Source: Kitasatospora setae KM-6054
Lineage (GTDB): Bacteria; Actinomycetota; Actinomycetes; Streptomycetales; Streptomycetaceae
Assembly (NCBI RefSeq): GCF_000269985.1
Contig: NC_016109.1
Location: 3,906,001 to 3,970,000, forward strand
Length of the DNA: 64,000 nucleotides
Direction of reading: 5' to 3'
Each line of letters begins with the position of its first letter. Position 1 is the stretch's first letter. The notes under the pieces are model-generated. The model did not search any database and had not been told where the DNA came from. It saw only the letters and a program-made list of their open reading frames with translations. Below, piece by piece: positions 41,761 to 50,105 of this stretch. Made by a program: the position numbers and the translations under genes.

Positions 41761-44193
41761 GTGGCCACGGTGATACAAGCCGACGAATCCCAGGGTTCTG
41801 CTCCGCTCCCGCCCCCGCGGCGGCGGCCGGCCGGGCGCGCCGAGCGCGTCCGCCACCCCGCCGCGCTGATCAGACTGGCCGCCGGGACGTGCTGGATCGT
41901 CCTGGTGCTGCTGCTGGCCGGCTACGCCCGCTCCTCCGCGCTCGGCCTCGACCTCGACGTGTCCCGCGGCGTCGAGCTGCTGCCCTGGCCGCCGCCCCAG
42001 CTGACCGCCGCGCTGTGCGGCGCCGCGCTGCTCACCGTGCCGCTGGCCTTCGCCGTCGACCGGATGCTGGGCGGCGAGGGCCGCCGGGTCGCCGACGGCG
42101 TGCTCGCCGCCGTCCTCGCCTACGGCCTCTCGCTCGGCCTGGACCTGCTGATCGGCGCCGGCACCACGCTGACCCACCGGCTGCCCGACCTCCCCGGCAG
42201 CACCGAGCCGGTGTACGGGCACCTGGCGCCGGTCCTGGCGTTCATGACCGCCGTCGGCACCGCCGGGCGGCGCCGCTGGCGCACCGCGCTGGGCGTCACG
42301 CTGGGCCTGTCCGGGCTGTCCGGCCTGGTCACCGGGTACGCCACGCCGCTGTCGCTGGTCCTCGCGCTGCTGCTCGGCTGGACCACCGCGCACGCCGCCC
42401 GGTACGCCGTCGGCGAGCCCGTCGGCACGCCCACCGAGGAGCAGATCGCCGCCGCCCTGGCCGGCACCGGCGTCCGCCCGCACACGGTGCTCGCCCTCGG
42501 CCCCAGCCGCTACCTGGTCACCCAGCACGACGGCCGCCCCGAACTCGACGTCCACCTGCTCGACCGGCACGCCCAGGCCAGCGGCCTGCTCGGCCACCTC
42601 TGGCTGGCGCTGCGGCTGCGCACCGCGCCCCGCCCGCTCGGCCTGCGCCCGCTGCGGGCCGGCCTGGAGCACCAGACCCTGCTCGGCCACGCCGCCACCG
42701 CCGCCGGGGCCCGCACCCGCACCCCCGTCGCGGTGGTCGAACTCGGTCCGGACGCCGCCCTGGTCGCCTACCGGCGGATCGACGCCCGGCCGTTCGCCGA
42801 ACTCTTCGACGAGAACCCCGCCCAGGACCCGGACCGCCCCGCCGGGCCCACCGACGCCGAACTCCGCGACGCCTGGCGGCAGCTGGCCCTGCTCCAGCGC
42901 CGCCGGATCGCGCACCGCACGGTGTCGCCGCACACCGTGCTGCTGGACGCCGAGGGCCAGGTCCACCTGGTCGGGCTGGCCCACGGCGAGATCGCCGCCG
43001 GCGAACTGCTGCTCCGCCTGGACGTCGCCGGGCTGCTCGCCGTCCTGGCCGTGCACGCCGGGCCGCGCCGGGCGGTCCGGGCCGCCGTCGAGGTGCTCGG
43101 GCCGGGGCCGGTCGGCACCGCGCTGCCGCTGCTCCAGCCGATCGCGCTGGCCCGCGACACCCGGGCCGCGCTCGCCCGGCACAAGACGCTGGCCGCCGAC
43201 CTGCGCGCCGAGGTGCAGCGGCAGACCCCGCAGGCCATCGCCGTCCCCGTCCGGCTGGAGCGGCTGCGCCCGCGCACCCTGCTGAACGTCGTCGCCTGCT
43301 TCGCGGTCGGCTACGCGCTGCTGCAGTTCCGCAACCCCGTCTCGGTGGTCACCGGGGCCGACCCGCTGTGGCTGGCCGGCGCGGTGCTGTGGGCCGCGGT
43401 CAGCTACCCGGTGGCGACCTTCGCGTTCAGCGGCTTCGTGCCCGAGCGGCTCCGGTTCGGCTCCACCCTGGCCGTCCAGACCGCCGGCGCCTTCGTCAAG
43501 GTGGTCGCGCCCGGCGGCGTCGGCGGCCTCGCCCTGAACACCCGCTACCTGCAGTGCGCGGGCATCCCCACCGCGCAGGCGATGTCCAGCATCGGCGTCA
43601 GCCAGCTGTTCGGCCTGGTCCTGCACATGCTGCAGCTCGCCGTGTTCGGCGCGCTGGCCGGGGTGGACGCCGCCGCGGCCGGCGGCGAGTCCGCCGTGCT
43701 GCCCAGCGGCTGGGTGCTCTGGCTGGCCCTCGCGGTCAGCGCGGTGATCGCCGCCTCGGTCGCCGCGGTGCCCTCGCTGCGGCGCCGCGCCCAGACCCTG
43801 CTGCGGCCGCTGCGCGCCGAGGTGCTGCCCCGGCTGCTCGACCTGGCCCAGCGGCCCGGCCGGCTGGCCACCGGCGTGGCCGGGCAGCTGCTGGTGTCGA
43901 TGTGCTTCGTGCTGTGCCTGTACTGCTGCGTCCGCGCGGTCGGGCAGGCCCCCGGCTTCAACGCCGTCGCGATGGCCTTCCTGGCCGGCAACGCGGCGGG
44001 CAACGTGGCACCGACGCCCGGCGGCCTGGGCGGCGTCGAACTGCTGATGCCCCCGCTGCTGGTGGCCGCCGGGCACCTCGACCAGGACAGCGCGGCCTCG
44101 GCCGTCCTGCTGTTCCGGCTGCTGACCTTCATCCTGCCGATCCTGCCCGGCTGGATCGCCTTCGCCTGGCTGAAGCGGCGCGGCCAGGTCTGA
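41761..44193 (+). CDS. LPG-synthase-like multi-pass membrane protein with pseudokinase-like middle
   Basis: About 810 residues from GTG 41761 (a GTG at 41746 is an alternative). The N-terminus has about six transmembrane helices; residues 250-490 form a soluble region with kinase-like elements, LLQRRRIAHRTVSPHTVLLDAEGQVHLVGLAHGE, in which the catalytic HRD is HRT and DFG is not kept. The C-terminal eight helices contain GGVGGLALNTRYLQ and NVAPTPGGLGGVELLMPPLL, hallmarks of the LPG_synthase_TM (MprF flippase-like, AglD) family. It may flip or modify membrane lipids. The middle module is probably an inactive kinase fold. Confidence 0.8.
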   Translation: MATVIQADESQGSAPLPPPRRRPAGRAERVRHPAALIRLAAGTCWIVLVLLLAGYARSSALGLDLDVSRGVELLPWPPPQLTAALCGAALLTVPLAFAVDRMLGGEGRRVADGVLAAVLAYGLSLGLDLLIGAGTTLTHRLPDLPGSTEPVYGHLAPVLAFMTAVGTAGRRRWRTALGVTLGLSGLSGLVTGYATPLSLVLALLLGWTTAHAARYAVGEPVGTPTEEQIAAALAGTGVRPHTVLALGPSRYLVTQHDGRPELDVHLLDRHAQASGLLGHLWLALRLRTAPRPLGLRPLRAGLEHQTLLGHAATAAGARTRTPVAVVELGPDAALVAYRRIDARPFAELFDENPAQDPDRPAGPTDAELRDAWRQLALLQRRRIAHRTVSPHTVLLDAEGQVHLVGLAHGEIAAGELLLRLDVAGLLAVLAVHAGPRRAVRAAVEVLGPGPVGTALPLLQPIALARDTRAALARHKTLAADLRAEVQRQTPQAIAVPVRLERLRPRTLLNVVACFAVGYALLQFRNPVSVVTGADPLWLAGAVLWAAVSYPVATFAFSGFVPERLRFGSTLAVQTAGAFVKVVAPGGVGGLALNTRYLQCAGIPTAQAMSSIGVSQLFGLVLHMLQLAVFGALAGVDAAAAGGESAVLPSGWVLWLALAVSAVIAASVAAVPSLRRRAQTLLRPLRAEVLPRLLDLAQRPGRLATGVAGQLLVSMCFVLCLYCCVRAVGQAPGFNAVAMAFLAGNAAGNVAPTPGGLGGVELLMPPLLVAAGHLDQDSAASAVLLFRLLTFILPILPGWIAFAWLKRRGQV

Positions 44194-44216
44194 GGGCCGG
44201 CCGCCGCCCGGCCGGG

Positions 44217-44441
44217 CTACTCGCGGTAGTCCTCGTCCTCCAGCGGGACCTCGCGGACCTGCTCCACCGCGTCGCCCTCGTCCGCGGGCTCCGCGCCGCG
44301 ATCGCGCCGCTGCCGCAACACCTCCAGGTCGTCCACCTCCGGCTCGACCGCCGCCCGGTCCTGGTCGGCGGCGTCCAGCACGGCCGGGGACAGCTCGTCC
44401 TCGTCCTCGGGATACTCCGGGTTCTCCGCATTGACACGCAT
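44217..44441 (-). CDS. Small acidic protein
   Basis: 74 residues with an acidic composition (MRVNAENPEYPEDEDELSPAVLDAADQ ... VPLEDEDYRE). No domain recognised. The start is ATG 44441. It lies between the membrane protein and the iron ABC genes. Confidence 0.6.
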   Translation of the reverse strand: MRVNAENPEYPEDEDELSPAVLDAADQDRAAVEPEVDDLEVLRQRRDRGAEPADEGDAVEQVREVPLEDEDYRE

Positions 44442-44507
44442 AACGCCAGTATCCGACCGGACCCGGCCGAACCCGCACCTTTGCGGCGGCGGGTCCCGGA
44501 TCCGGCC

Positions 44508-45335
44508 TCAGGCCCCGGCGGCGGCCGGGCGGGGCGCGGCCGGGCGGGGCGCGGCCGGGACGACCAGCGGGGTGCCGGTCTCCGGATCGGGGACGACCCG
44601 GCAGGGCAGCCGGAAGACCTCCTCGACGAGCGCGGCGGTGACCACCTCGCCCGGCGGGCCGGCCGCGACCAGCCGCCCGTCGCGCAGCGCGACCAGGTGG
44701 GTGGCGTAGCGGGCCGCCTGGTTGAGGTCGTGCAGCACCGCGACCAAGGTGCGGCCCTGCTCCCGGTGCAGCCGGGCGCACAGGTCGAGGACCTCGACCT
44801 GGTGCGCGATGTCCAGGTAGGTGGTCGGCTCGTCGAGCAGCAGCAGCGGGGTCTGCTGGGCCAGCGCCATCGCGATCCAGACCCGCTGGCGCTGGCCGCC
44901 GGAGAGCGCGTCCACCGGCCGGTCCGCGAGGTCGCCGACCCCGGTGTCGGCCATCGCCCGGGCGACCACCCGCTCGTCCTCGGCCGACCACTGGCGCAGC
45001 ACGCCCTGGTGCGGGTGGCGGCCCCGGGAGACCAGCTCGGCGACGGTGATGCCGTCCGGCGCGACCGAGGACTGCGGGAGCAGGCCCAGCGTCCGGGCGA
45101 CCTGCCGGGCGGGCAGCGTCGCGATCGACCGCCCGTCCAGCAGCACCTGCCCGGCCACCGGCCGCAGGGTCCGCGACAGCGCGCGCAGCAGCGTCGACTT
45201 GCCGCACGCGTTCGGGCCGACCACCACCGTGAACGAGTGGTCCGGGACCTCGACGGTCAGGCCCTCGGCGACGGTGCGCCCGTCGTACGCGAGGGTCAGG
45301 TCGCGGCCGGCCAGCCGCGGTTCGGACTGGGCCAT
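44508..45335 (-). CDS. Iron-siderophore ABC transporter ATP-binding protein (FecE/FepC type)
   Basis: 275 residues from ATG 45335. Walker A GPNACGKSTLLRALSR (about 36-51), ABC signature LSGGQRQRVWIAMAL, Walker B LLLLDEPTTYLD and the switch HDLNQAARYATHLVALRDG are intact. YLDIAHQVEVLDLC is typical of ferric siderophore uptake ATPases. It energises import through the two FecCD permeases downstream of the iron box. The Pro/Ala-rich C-terminal tail is a local addition. Confidence 0.92.
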   Translation of the reverse strand: MAQSEPRLAGRDLTLAYDGRTVAEGLTVEVPDHSFTVVVGPNACGKSTLLRALSRTLRPVAGQVLLDGRSIATLPARQVARTLGLLPQSSVAPDGITVAELVSRGRHPHQGVLRQWSAEDERVVARAMADTGVGDLADRPVDALSGGQRQRVWIAMALAQQTPLLLLDEPTTYLDIAHQVEVLDLCARLHREQGRTLVAVLHDLNQAARYATHLVALRDGRLVAAGPPGEVVTAALVEEVFRLPCRVVPDPETGTPLVVPAAPRPAAPRPAAAGA

Positions 45336-45385
45336 CGGGGGCTCCGTTCGGGAGAGGGGGGACGGGGGGTCGTGCCGCGCGGTGC

Positions 45386-46411
45386 TCACAGCCGGCCCGC
45401 CCGGCGCTGGGAGGCGAGCAGCCAGACCAGGTAGCCGCCGCCCAGCACGCCGGTCAGCACGCCGACCGGCAGGTGGCGCCCGCCCGGCAGCTGCTGCGCG
45501 GCGAGGTCGGCGCCGACCAGCAGCGCGGCGCCCACGCACATCGACGCGGCCAGGTTCGGGCCCGGCGAGCGGGTGATCCGGCGGGCCAGCTGCGGCGCGG
45601 TCAGCGCCAGGAAGTTCACCGGCCCGGCCGCGGCCGCCGCCAGCGAGGCCAGCAGCACCGCCGCGCCCAGCAGCAGCGTCCGCACCCGCTCCGGGCGCAC
45701 GCCCAGGCCGCTCGCCGCGTCGTCGCCGAGCTCCAGCGCGCGCAGCGCCGGACCGCAGCCCAGCAGCACCACCGGGACCAGCACCGCCAGCGCGAGCGCC
45801 AGCGGCCGGGCCTGCTCCCAGCCCCGGCCGTCCAGGCTGCCGGTCAGCCAGAGCACCGCCCGGGCCGCGTCCATCAGCCGGGTGCGGGTCAGCAGGTAGC
45901 CGTTGACGCCGGTCAGGATCGCGGCCGTGCCGATCCCGACCAGCACCAGCCGGGCCCCCTGCATCCCGCCGCGCCACGCCAGCCCGTACACCAGCGCCCC
46001 GGTGGCCAGCCCGCCCGCCACCGCGCCGCCCGCCAGCGCGGCGCTCGACCCGCCGGCCACCACCACCAGCAGCGCGCCGGTCGCCGCGCCCTGGGTGAAC
46101 CCCAGCACGTCCGGGCTGCCCAGCGGGTTGCGCACCAGCGTCTGGAACAGCGCGCCCGCGAGCGCCAGCGCCGCGCCCACCAGCAGCGCCGTCACCACCC
46201 GGGGCAGCCGCAGCTCGTTGACGACGAAGTCCTCCGCCGCGGTGCCCCCGCCGAACAGCGTCCGCAGCACCTCCCCGGGCGGGATCGGGTAGTCCCCGCG
46301 CCCGAGCGCGAGCACCCCGGCCCCCAGCGCGACCGCCAGCGCCCCGAGGCACGCGGCCAGCGCCCGCGGCCGGTACCGCACCGAGAACCGGGAGAGCCTC
46401 AGGGTCTTCAT
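45386..46411 (-). CDS. FecCD-family siderophore permease (second)
   Basis: 341 residues from ATG 46411, overlapping the upstream permease stop (ATGA). Nine to ten transmembrane helices. The GDYPIPPGEVLRTLF N-terminal signature, LRLPRVVTALLVGAALALAGALFQTLVRNPLGSPDVLGFTQGA and the cytoplasmic coupling loop near GLGVRPERVRTLLLG are typical of BtuC/FecCD permeases. Forms a heterodimer with the other permease. Confidence 0.9.
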   Translation of the reverse strand: MKTLRLSRFSVRYRPRALAACLGALAVALGAGVLALGRGDYPIPPGEVLRTLFGGGTAAEDFVVNELRLPRVVTALLVGAALALAGALFQTLVRNPLGSPDVLGFTQGAATGALLVVVAGGSSAALAGGAVAGGLATGALVYGLAWRGGMQGARLVLVGIGTAAILTGVNGYLLTRTRLMDAARAVLWLTGSLDGRGWEQARPLALALAVLVPVVLLGCGPALRALELGDDAASGLGVRPERVRTLLLGAAVLLASLAAAAAGPVNFLALTAPQLARRITRSPGPNLAASMCVGAALLVGADLAAQQLPGGRHLPVGVLTGVLGGGYLVWLLASQRRAGRL

Positions 46412-47439
46412 GCGCGGGCCTTTCCCCGTCGTGCGAAGTACAGGAAGAACGGGCCGCCGAGGACGGCCGTGACGATGCCGACCTGGAGTTCGCCGGGGCG
46501 GCCCAGCACGCGGCCGAGGACGTCCGCGCCGAGCAGCAGGACGGGCGCCAGGACGGCGCAGTAGGGCAGCAGCCAGCGCAGGTCGGGGCCGGTCAGGGCG
46601 CGGACCAGGTGCGGGACCATCAGGCCGACGAAGACGATCGGGCCGCAGGCGGCGGTGGCCGCGCCGCAGAGCAGGGTGACGGCGGCGATCGCGGCGGCGC
46701 GGGTCGCGGCGGGCCGGGCGCCCAGGGCGCGGGCGGTGTCGTCGCCGAGCGCGAGCGCGTTGAGCGGGCGGGCCAGCGCGAGCGCGAGCAGGGTGCCGAG
46801 GGCGACGAACGGCAGGATGCCGAGCACGGTGGAGGTCCTGGCGTCGGCGAGCGAGCCGACCGTCCAGAAGCGCATCCGGTCGAGCGAGGCGGTGTCCAGC
46901 AGCATCACGGCGCTGACGTACGAGTACAGGGTGGCGTTGAGCGCGGCGCCGGCCAGCGCGAGCCGGGCGGGGGTGGCGCCGCGGCCGCCGCCGACGGCGT
47001 ACACCAGGGCGGAGACCAGGGCCGCGCCGGCCAGCGCCCACCAGACGTGGCCGGCGAAGGAGGTGACGCCGAACAGGGTGGCGGCGGTGGCGACGGCGGC
47101 GGAGGCGCCGGCGTTGATGCCGAGCAGGCCGGGGTCGGCGAGCGGGTTGCGGGTGAGGGCCTGCATGACGCCGCCGGCCAGGCCGAGCGCGGTGCCGGCG
47201 AGGAGTCCGAGCAGGGTGCGGGGCAGCCGCATCTCGTGGACGGCGGTGTAGCCGGGGGCGTCCGGGTCGAGCAGGCCGTGCCAGACCTCGGCGGGGCCGA
47301 GCGGCCGGGCGCCGAGGCCGAGGCTGAGGACCAGGACGGCGAGCAGCACGAGCAGGCCGGCCGCCAGGCCGAGGGCGCGGGGTGAGCCGCGGCGGGCAGG
47401 GGCGGCGCCGGGTATCGGGAGGGAGCCGGTGGTGCTCAA
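46408..47439 (-). CDS. FecCD-family siderophore permease (first)
   Basis: 343 residues from TTG 47439, chosen for GGAG seven bases upstream; a GTG at 47493 would extend it but lies at the edge of the iron box, leaving no room for a promoter. Contains MRLPRTLLGLLAGTALGLAGGVMQALTRNPLADPGLLGINAGAS, the FecCD signature, and about ten helices. It opens the minus-strand iron uptake operon (permease, permease, ATPase). Confidence 0.88.
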   Translation of the reverse strand: MSTTGSLPIPGAAPARRGSPRALGLAAGLLVLLAVLVLSLGLGARPLGPAEVWHGLLDPDAPGYTAVHEMRLPRTLLGLLAGTALGLAGGVMQALTRNPLADPGLLGINAGASAAVATAATLFGVTSFAGHVWWALAGAALVSALVYAVGGGRGATPARLALAGAALNATLYSYVSAVMLLDTASLDRMRFWTVGSLADARTSTVLGILPFVALGTLLALALARPLNALALGDDTARALGARPAATRAAAIAAVTLLCGAATAACGPIVFVGLMVPHLVRALTGPDLRWLLPYCAVLAPVLLLGADVLGRVLGRPGELQVGIVTAVLGGPFFLYFARRGKARA

Positions 47440-47499
47440 GGGTGCTCCGGATCGGTCGGGGATCGGGTCGGCGGACCCGGAGGACCCCCGCACCGCAAC

Positions 47500-47518
47500 T
47501 TAGGTTAGGTTAACCTAC
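47500..47518. promoter_or_regulatory. DmdR/IdeR iron box
   Basis: TTAGGTTAGGTTAACCTAC differs at two of 19 positions from the DtxR/IdeR consensus TTAGGTTAGGCTAACCTAA. It lies between the divergent permease operon and the siderophore-binding lipoprotein gene. Iron-loaded DmdR1/IdeR-type repressor is expected to bind here and repress both transcripts when iron is sufficient. Confidence 0.85.
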
Positions 47519-47612
47519 ATAACCCCGGCGGCCGCCGCCGGGCCCCGCACGCCGGCACCCCCTCCGACGTGCGGCTTCCCCTGCCCCGCAGCACCCGAAC
47601 CGAGGTACCGCC

Positions 47613-48665
47613 ATGCCGTCTTCCCCCCGCCCGACCCGCCGCGGCCTGCTCGCCGCGGGCGGCGCCACCGCCCTCGGCGCGGTCCTCGCCGCCTGCGGCT
47701 CCTCCGGCGGGAAGACCTCCGCCGAGGGCGGCGGCACGGGCGGCGGCACGGGCGGCGGCACGGGCAGCGGCACGTGGTCGTTCACCGACGACCGCCCGCA
47801 GGCCCTCACCGCCGAGCGCGTCCCGTCCCGGATCGTCGCCTTCACCGGCGCGGCCGCCGCGCTCGCCGACTTCGGCCTGGACCGGCAGCTGGTCGGCGTC
47901 TTCGGCGAGACCAGGACCGCCGACGGCAAGGCCGACCCGCAGGCCGGCGCCCTGGACGTGGACAAGGTCGCGGTCATCGGCAACGCCTGGGGCGAGTTCT
48001 CGATCGAGAAGTACGCGGCCCTGCGGCCCGACCTGCTGGTCACCCACATGTACGACCCGGGCGCCTACTGGTACGTGCCGGACGAGTCGAAGGACAAGAT
48101 CCTGCGGCTCGCCCCGCAGGTGCTGGTCTCCACCGGCCGGGTGCCGATCACCCGGCCGATCGAGCGCTACGCCGAGCTCGCCGCCTCGCTGGGCGCCGAC
48201 CCGAAGGCGCCGAAGGCGGTCGACGCCAAGGCCAGGTTCGAGAAGGCGTCCGAGGAGCTGCGGCAGGCGGTCAAGGCGGCCGGCGGCGTCAAGGTGATGG
48301 CCTGCTCGGGCAGTCCCGACCTGTTCTACGTCTCCAACCCGAAGATCTCCTGCGACCTGATCTACTTCGCCGAGCTGGGCGTCGAGTTCATCCAGCCGGA
48401 GAAGACCGACGGCGGCGACTACTACGAGGGCCTGAGCTGGGAGAACGCCGGAAAGTACCCGGCCGACCTGCTGCTGCTCGACCAGCGCGCCACCGCCCTC
48501 CAGCCCGAGGACCTGGCCGCCAAGCCCGCCTGGGGCCAACTGCCCGCCGTCCGGGCCGGGCAGATCACCCCGTGGGACGCGGTGCCGCGCTTCTCGTACG
48601 CCGGGTTCGCGCCGCTGGTCGAGCGGCTGACCGCCGCGATCCGGCAGTCCCGCAAGCTGGCCTGA
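47613..48665 (+). CDS. Siderophore-binding lipoprotein
   Basis: 350 residues. A twin-arginine lipoprotein signal (TRRGLLAAGG and LAAC lipobox near residue 29) is followed by a Gly/Thr-rich linker with repeated GGGTGGGTGG and a periplasmic-binding-protein type III domain. WSFTDDRPQALTAERVPSRIVAF and the C-terminal LPAVRAGQITPWDAVPRFSYAGFAPLVERL match ferric siderophore-binding proteins. It passes the ligand to the FecCD permeases. Regulated by the iron box 95 bases upstream. Confidence 0.9.
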   Translation: MPSSPRPTRRGLLAAGGATALGAVLAACGSSGGKTSAEGGGTGGGTGGGTGSGTWSFTDDRPQALTAERVPSRIVAFTGAAAALADFGLDRQLVGVFGETRTADGKADPQAGALDVDKVAVIGNAWGEFSIEKYAALRPDLLVTHMYDPGAYWYVPDESKDKILRLAPQVLVSTGRVPITRPIERYAELAASLGADPKAPKAVDAKARFEKASEELRQAVKAAGGVKVMACSGSPDLFYVSNPKISCDLIYFAELGVEFIQPEKTDGGDYYEGLSWENAGKYPADLLLLDQRATALQPEDLAAKPAWGQLPAVRAGQITPWDAVPRFSYAGFAPLVERLTAAIRQSRKLA

Positions 48666-48676
48666 GGAGCGGTCGA

Positions 48677-49519
48677 GTGACCGACCGGACACCGGAGTTC
48701 GACTTCTTCCCGGCGCACGTGGTGCGCACCCGGCGGCTCGGCCCGACCATGCTGCGGGTCACCTTCGGCGGCGGGGCGCTGCGCTCCTTCGCGAGCGGCG
48801 GGCGCGACCAGTCCTGCTCGCTGTTCCTGCCGCACCCCGGGCAGGCCGAGCCGAACCTCCCGTACGCCGAGGGCGAGGGCTGGTTCGCCGCCTGGCGGGC
48901 GCTCCCGGCGGACGAGCGGGCCGTGCTGCGCTCGTACACGGTCCGCGCGCAGCGGGCCGAACCCCCGGAGCTGGACGTCGACTTCGCGCTGCACGGCACC
49001 GGGCCGGAGGCCGGGCCGGCCTCCGCCTGGGCGGCCGCGGCCGGGCCCGGCGCCCGGGTGGTGCTGCTCGGGCCGGCCGTCGCCGACAACCGCTCGGTGG
49101 CGTTCCGGCCGCCCGCGGACGCCGACTTCGTGCTGCTGCTGGCCGACGAGACCGCGCTGCCCGCGGCCGGCGGCATCCTGGAGTGGCTGCCGGCCGGCAC
49201 CCGCGCGCTGGTGTGGATCGAGGTGCCGGACGCCGCCGACATCCAGGACCTGGCCGCCCCGGACGGGGCCGAGCTGCACTGGCTGGTCCGCGCCCCCGGC
49301 GCGCCCTCCGGCCTGCCGCCCGCCCTGCGCGCGGCCGACCTGCCGCCCGGCACCCCGTACGCGTGGATCGCCGGCGAGGCCGGCGCCGTCAGGGAGCTGC
49401 GCCGACACCTGGTGCGCGAACGCGGCGTCGACCGGCGGGCGGTGGCGTTCTCCGGCTACTGGCGGCGCGGCGCGTCCGAGGACCGGCTGCGCGCGGAGGC
49501 GTCCGCCGGACGGTCCTGA
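48677..49519 (+). CDS. Siderophore-interacting protein (ferric reductase)
   Basis: 280 residues from GTG 48677, with GAGGAG upstream and 11 bases after the lipoprotein gene. Features are the FAD-binding RSYTVRAQ (R-x-Y-T), the PGARVVLLGPAV segment, and the C-terminal PYAWIAGEAGAVRELRRHL, which together define the SIP/ViuB family. It releases iron by reducing the ferric siderophore in the cytoplasm. Same iron-regulated operon. Confidence 0.92.
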   Translation: MTDRTPEFDFFPAHVVRTRRLGPTMLRVTFGGGALRSFASGGRDQSCSLFLPHPGQAEPNLPYAEGEGWFAAWRALPADERAVLRSYTVRAQRAEPPELDVDFALHGTGPEAGPASAWAAAAGPGARVVLLGPAVADNRSVAFRPPADADFVLLLADETALPAAGGILEWLPAGTRALVWIEVPDAADIQDLAAPDGAELHWLVRAPGAPSGLPPALRAADLPPGTPYAWIAGEAGAVRELRRHLVRERGVDRRAVAFSGYWRRGASEDRLRAEASAGRS

Positions 49520-49527
49520 GCCACCGG

Positions 49528-49549
49528 CCGCCCCGGGCTCCCGGGGCGG
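49528..49549. terminator. Hairpin between SIP and HxlR genes
   Basis: Stem CCGCCCCGGG with complement around a 2-base turn, between convergent genes. Confidence 0.6.
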
Positions 49550-49554
49550 GCGGT

Positions 49555-49971
49555 TCAGCTCCCGGCGGGGGCCGCCGCCGCGCCGTCGTAGCGGGCGCGG
49601 GCGGCGAGCACCTCGTCCAGGTGGCCCTCGGCCCAGTCCTTGACCGCGAGCATCACCGGGAAGAGGCTGCGCCCCATCGGCGTGAGCGCGTAGTCGACCC
49701 GGACCGGCACGCCGGCGGTGACGCTGCGGGTGACCAGGCCGTCGCGCTCCAGGGTCCGCACGGTCTGGGTGAGCATCTTCGAGGAGACGCCCGCGATCAG
49801 GGCGTTCAGTTCGCCGTACCGCCGGGGGCCGTCGGCGAGGGCGACCAGCACCAGACCGACCCACTTGTCGCTGATGGTGGCGAACAGCTGCCGGGTGGGG
49901 CAGGCGGCGACGAAGGCGTTGTAGACGGTCTTCGCCGCCGCCCGCCGCTGGGCCGCGGACTGCGTGGCCAT
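49555..49971 (-). CDS. HxlR family transcriptional regulator
   Basis: 138 residues. The winged helix LFATISDKWVGLVLVALADGPRRYGELNALIAGVSSKMLTQTVRTLERDGLVTRSV is the HxlR/PadR-like signature, with a Cys near the N-terminus (FVAACPTRQ) in the position of the redox-sensitive Cys found in several HxlR proteins. Divergent from an NAD(P)-dependent oxidoreductase, which it likely regulates, as in quinone-sensing QorR/YodB pairs. Confidence 0.88.
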   Translation of the reverse strand: MATQSAAQRRAAAKTVYNAFVAACPTRQLFATISDKWVGLVLVALADGPRRYGELNALIAGVSSKMLTQTVRTLERDGLVTRSVTAGVPVRVDYALTPMGRSLFPVMLAVKDWAEGHLDEVLAARARYDGAAAAPAGS

Positions 49972-49992
49972 GACTCTCCTCCTGGTGTCCTG

Positions 49993-50032
49993 GGCACTTT
50001 CCGGTGCCTACTGGCTCATGAAGAGCTGCTCT
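49993..50032. promoter_or_regulatory. Operator candidates for HxlR/oxidoreductase pair
   Basis: Two palindromes lie between the divergent starts: GGCAC-N6-GTGCC (49993-50008) and AGAGCTGCTCT (50022-50032). Either could bind the adjacent HxlR dimer. Confidence 0.45.
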
Positions 50033-50105
50033 CCATAAGTTAGTTGCACGGCGCTGGAGCGCTGTTCCCCTCTGCCGAACTCGGCGTGAGAATCCAGGAG
50101 TTGTG

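Noticed and set aside
44508..49519. Siderophore biosynthesis cluster
   Set aside because: Only uptake and iron-release genes are present; no NRPS or NIS synthetase genes.
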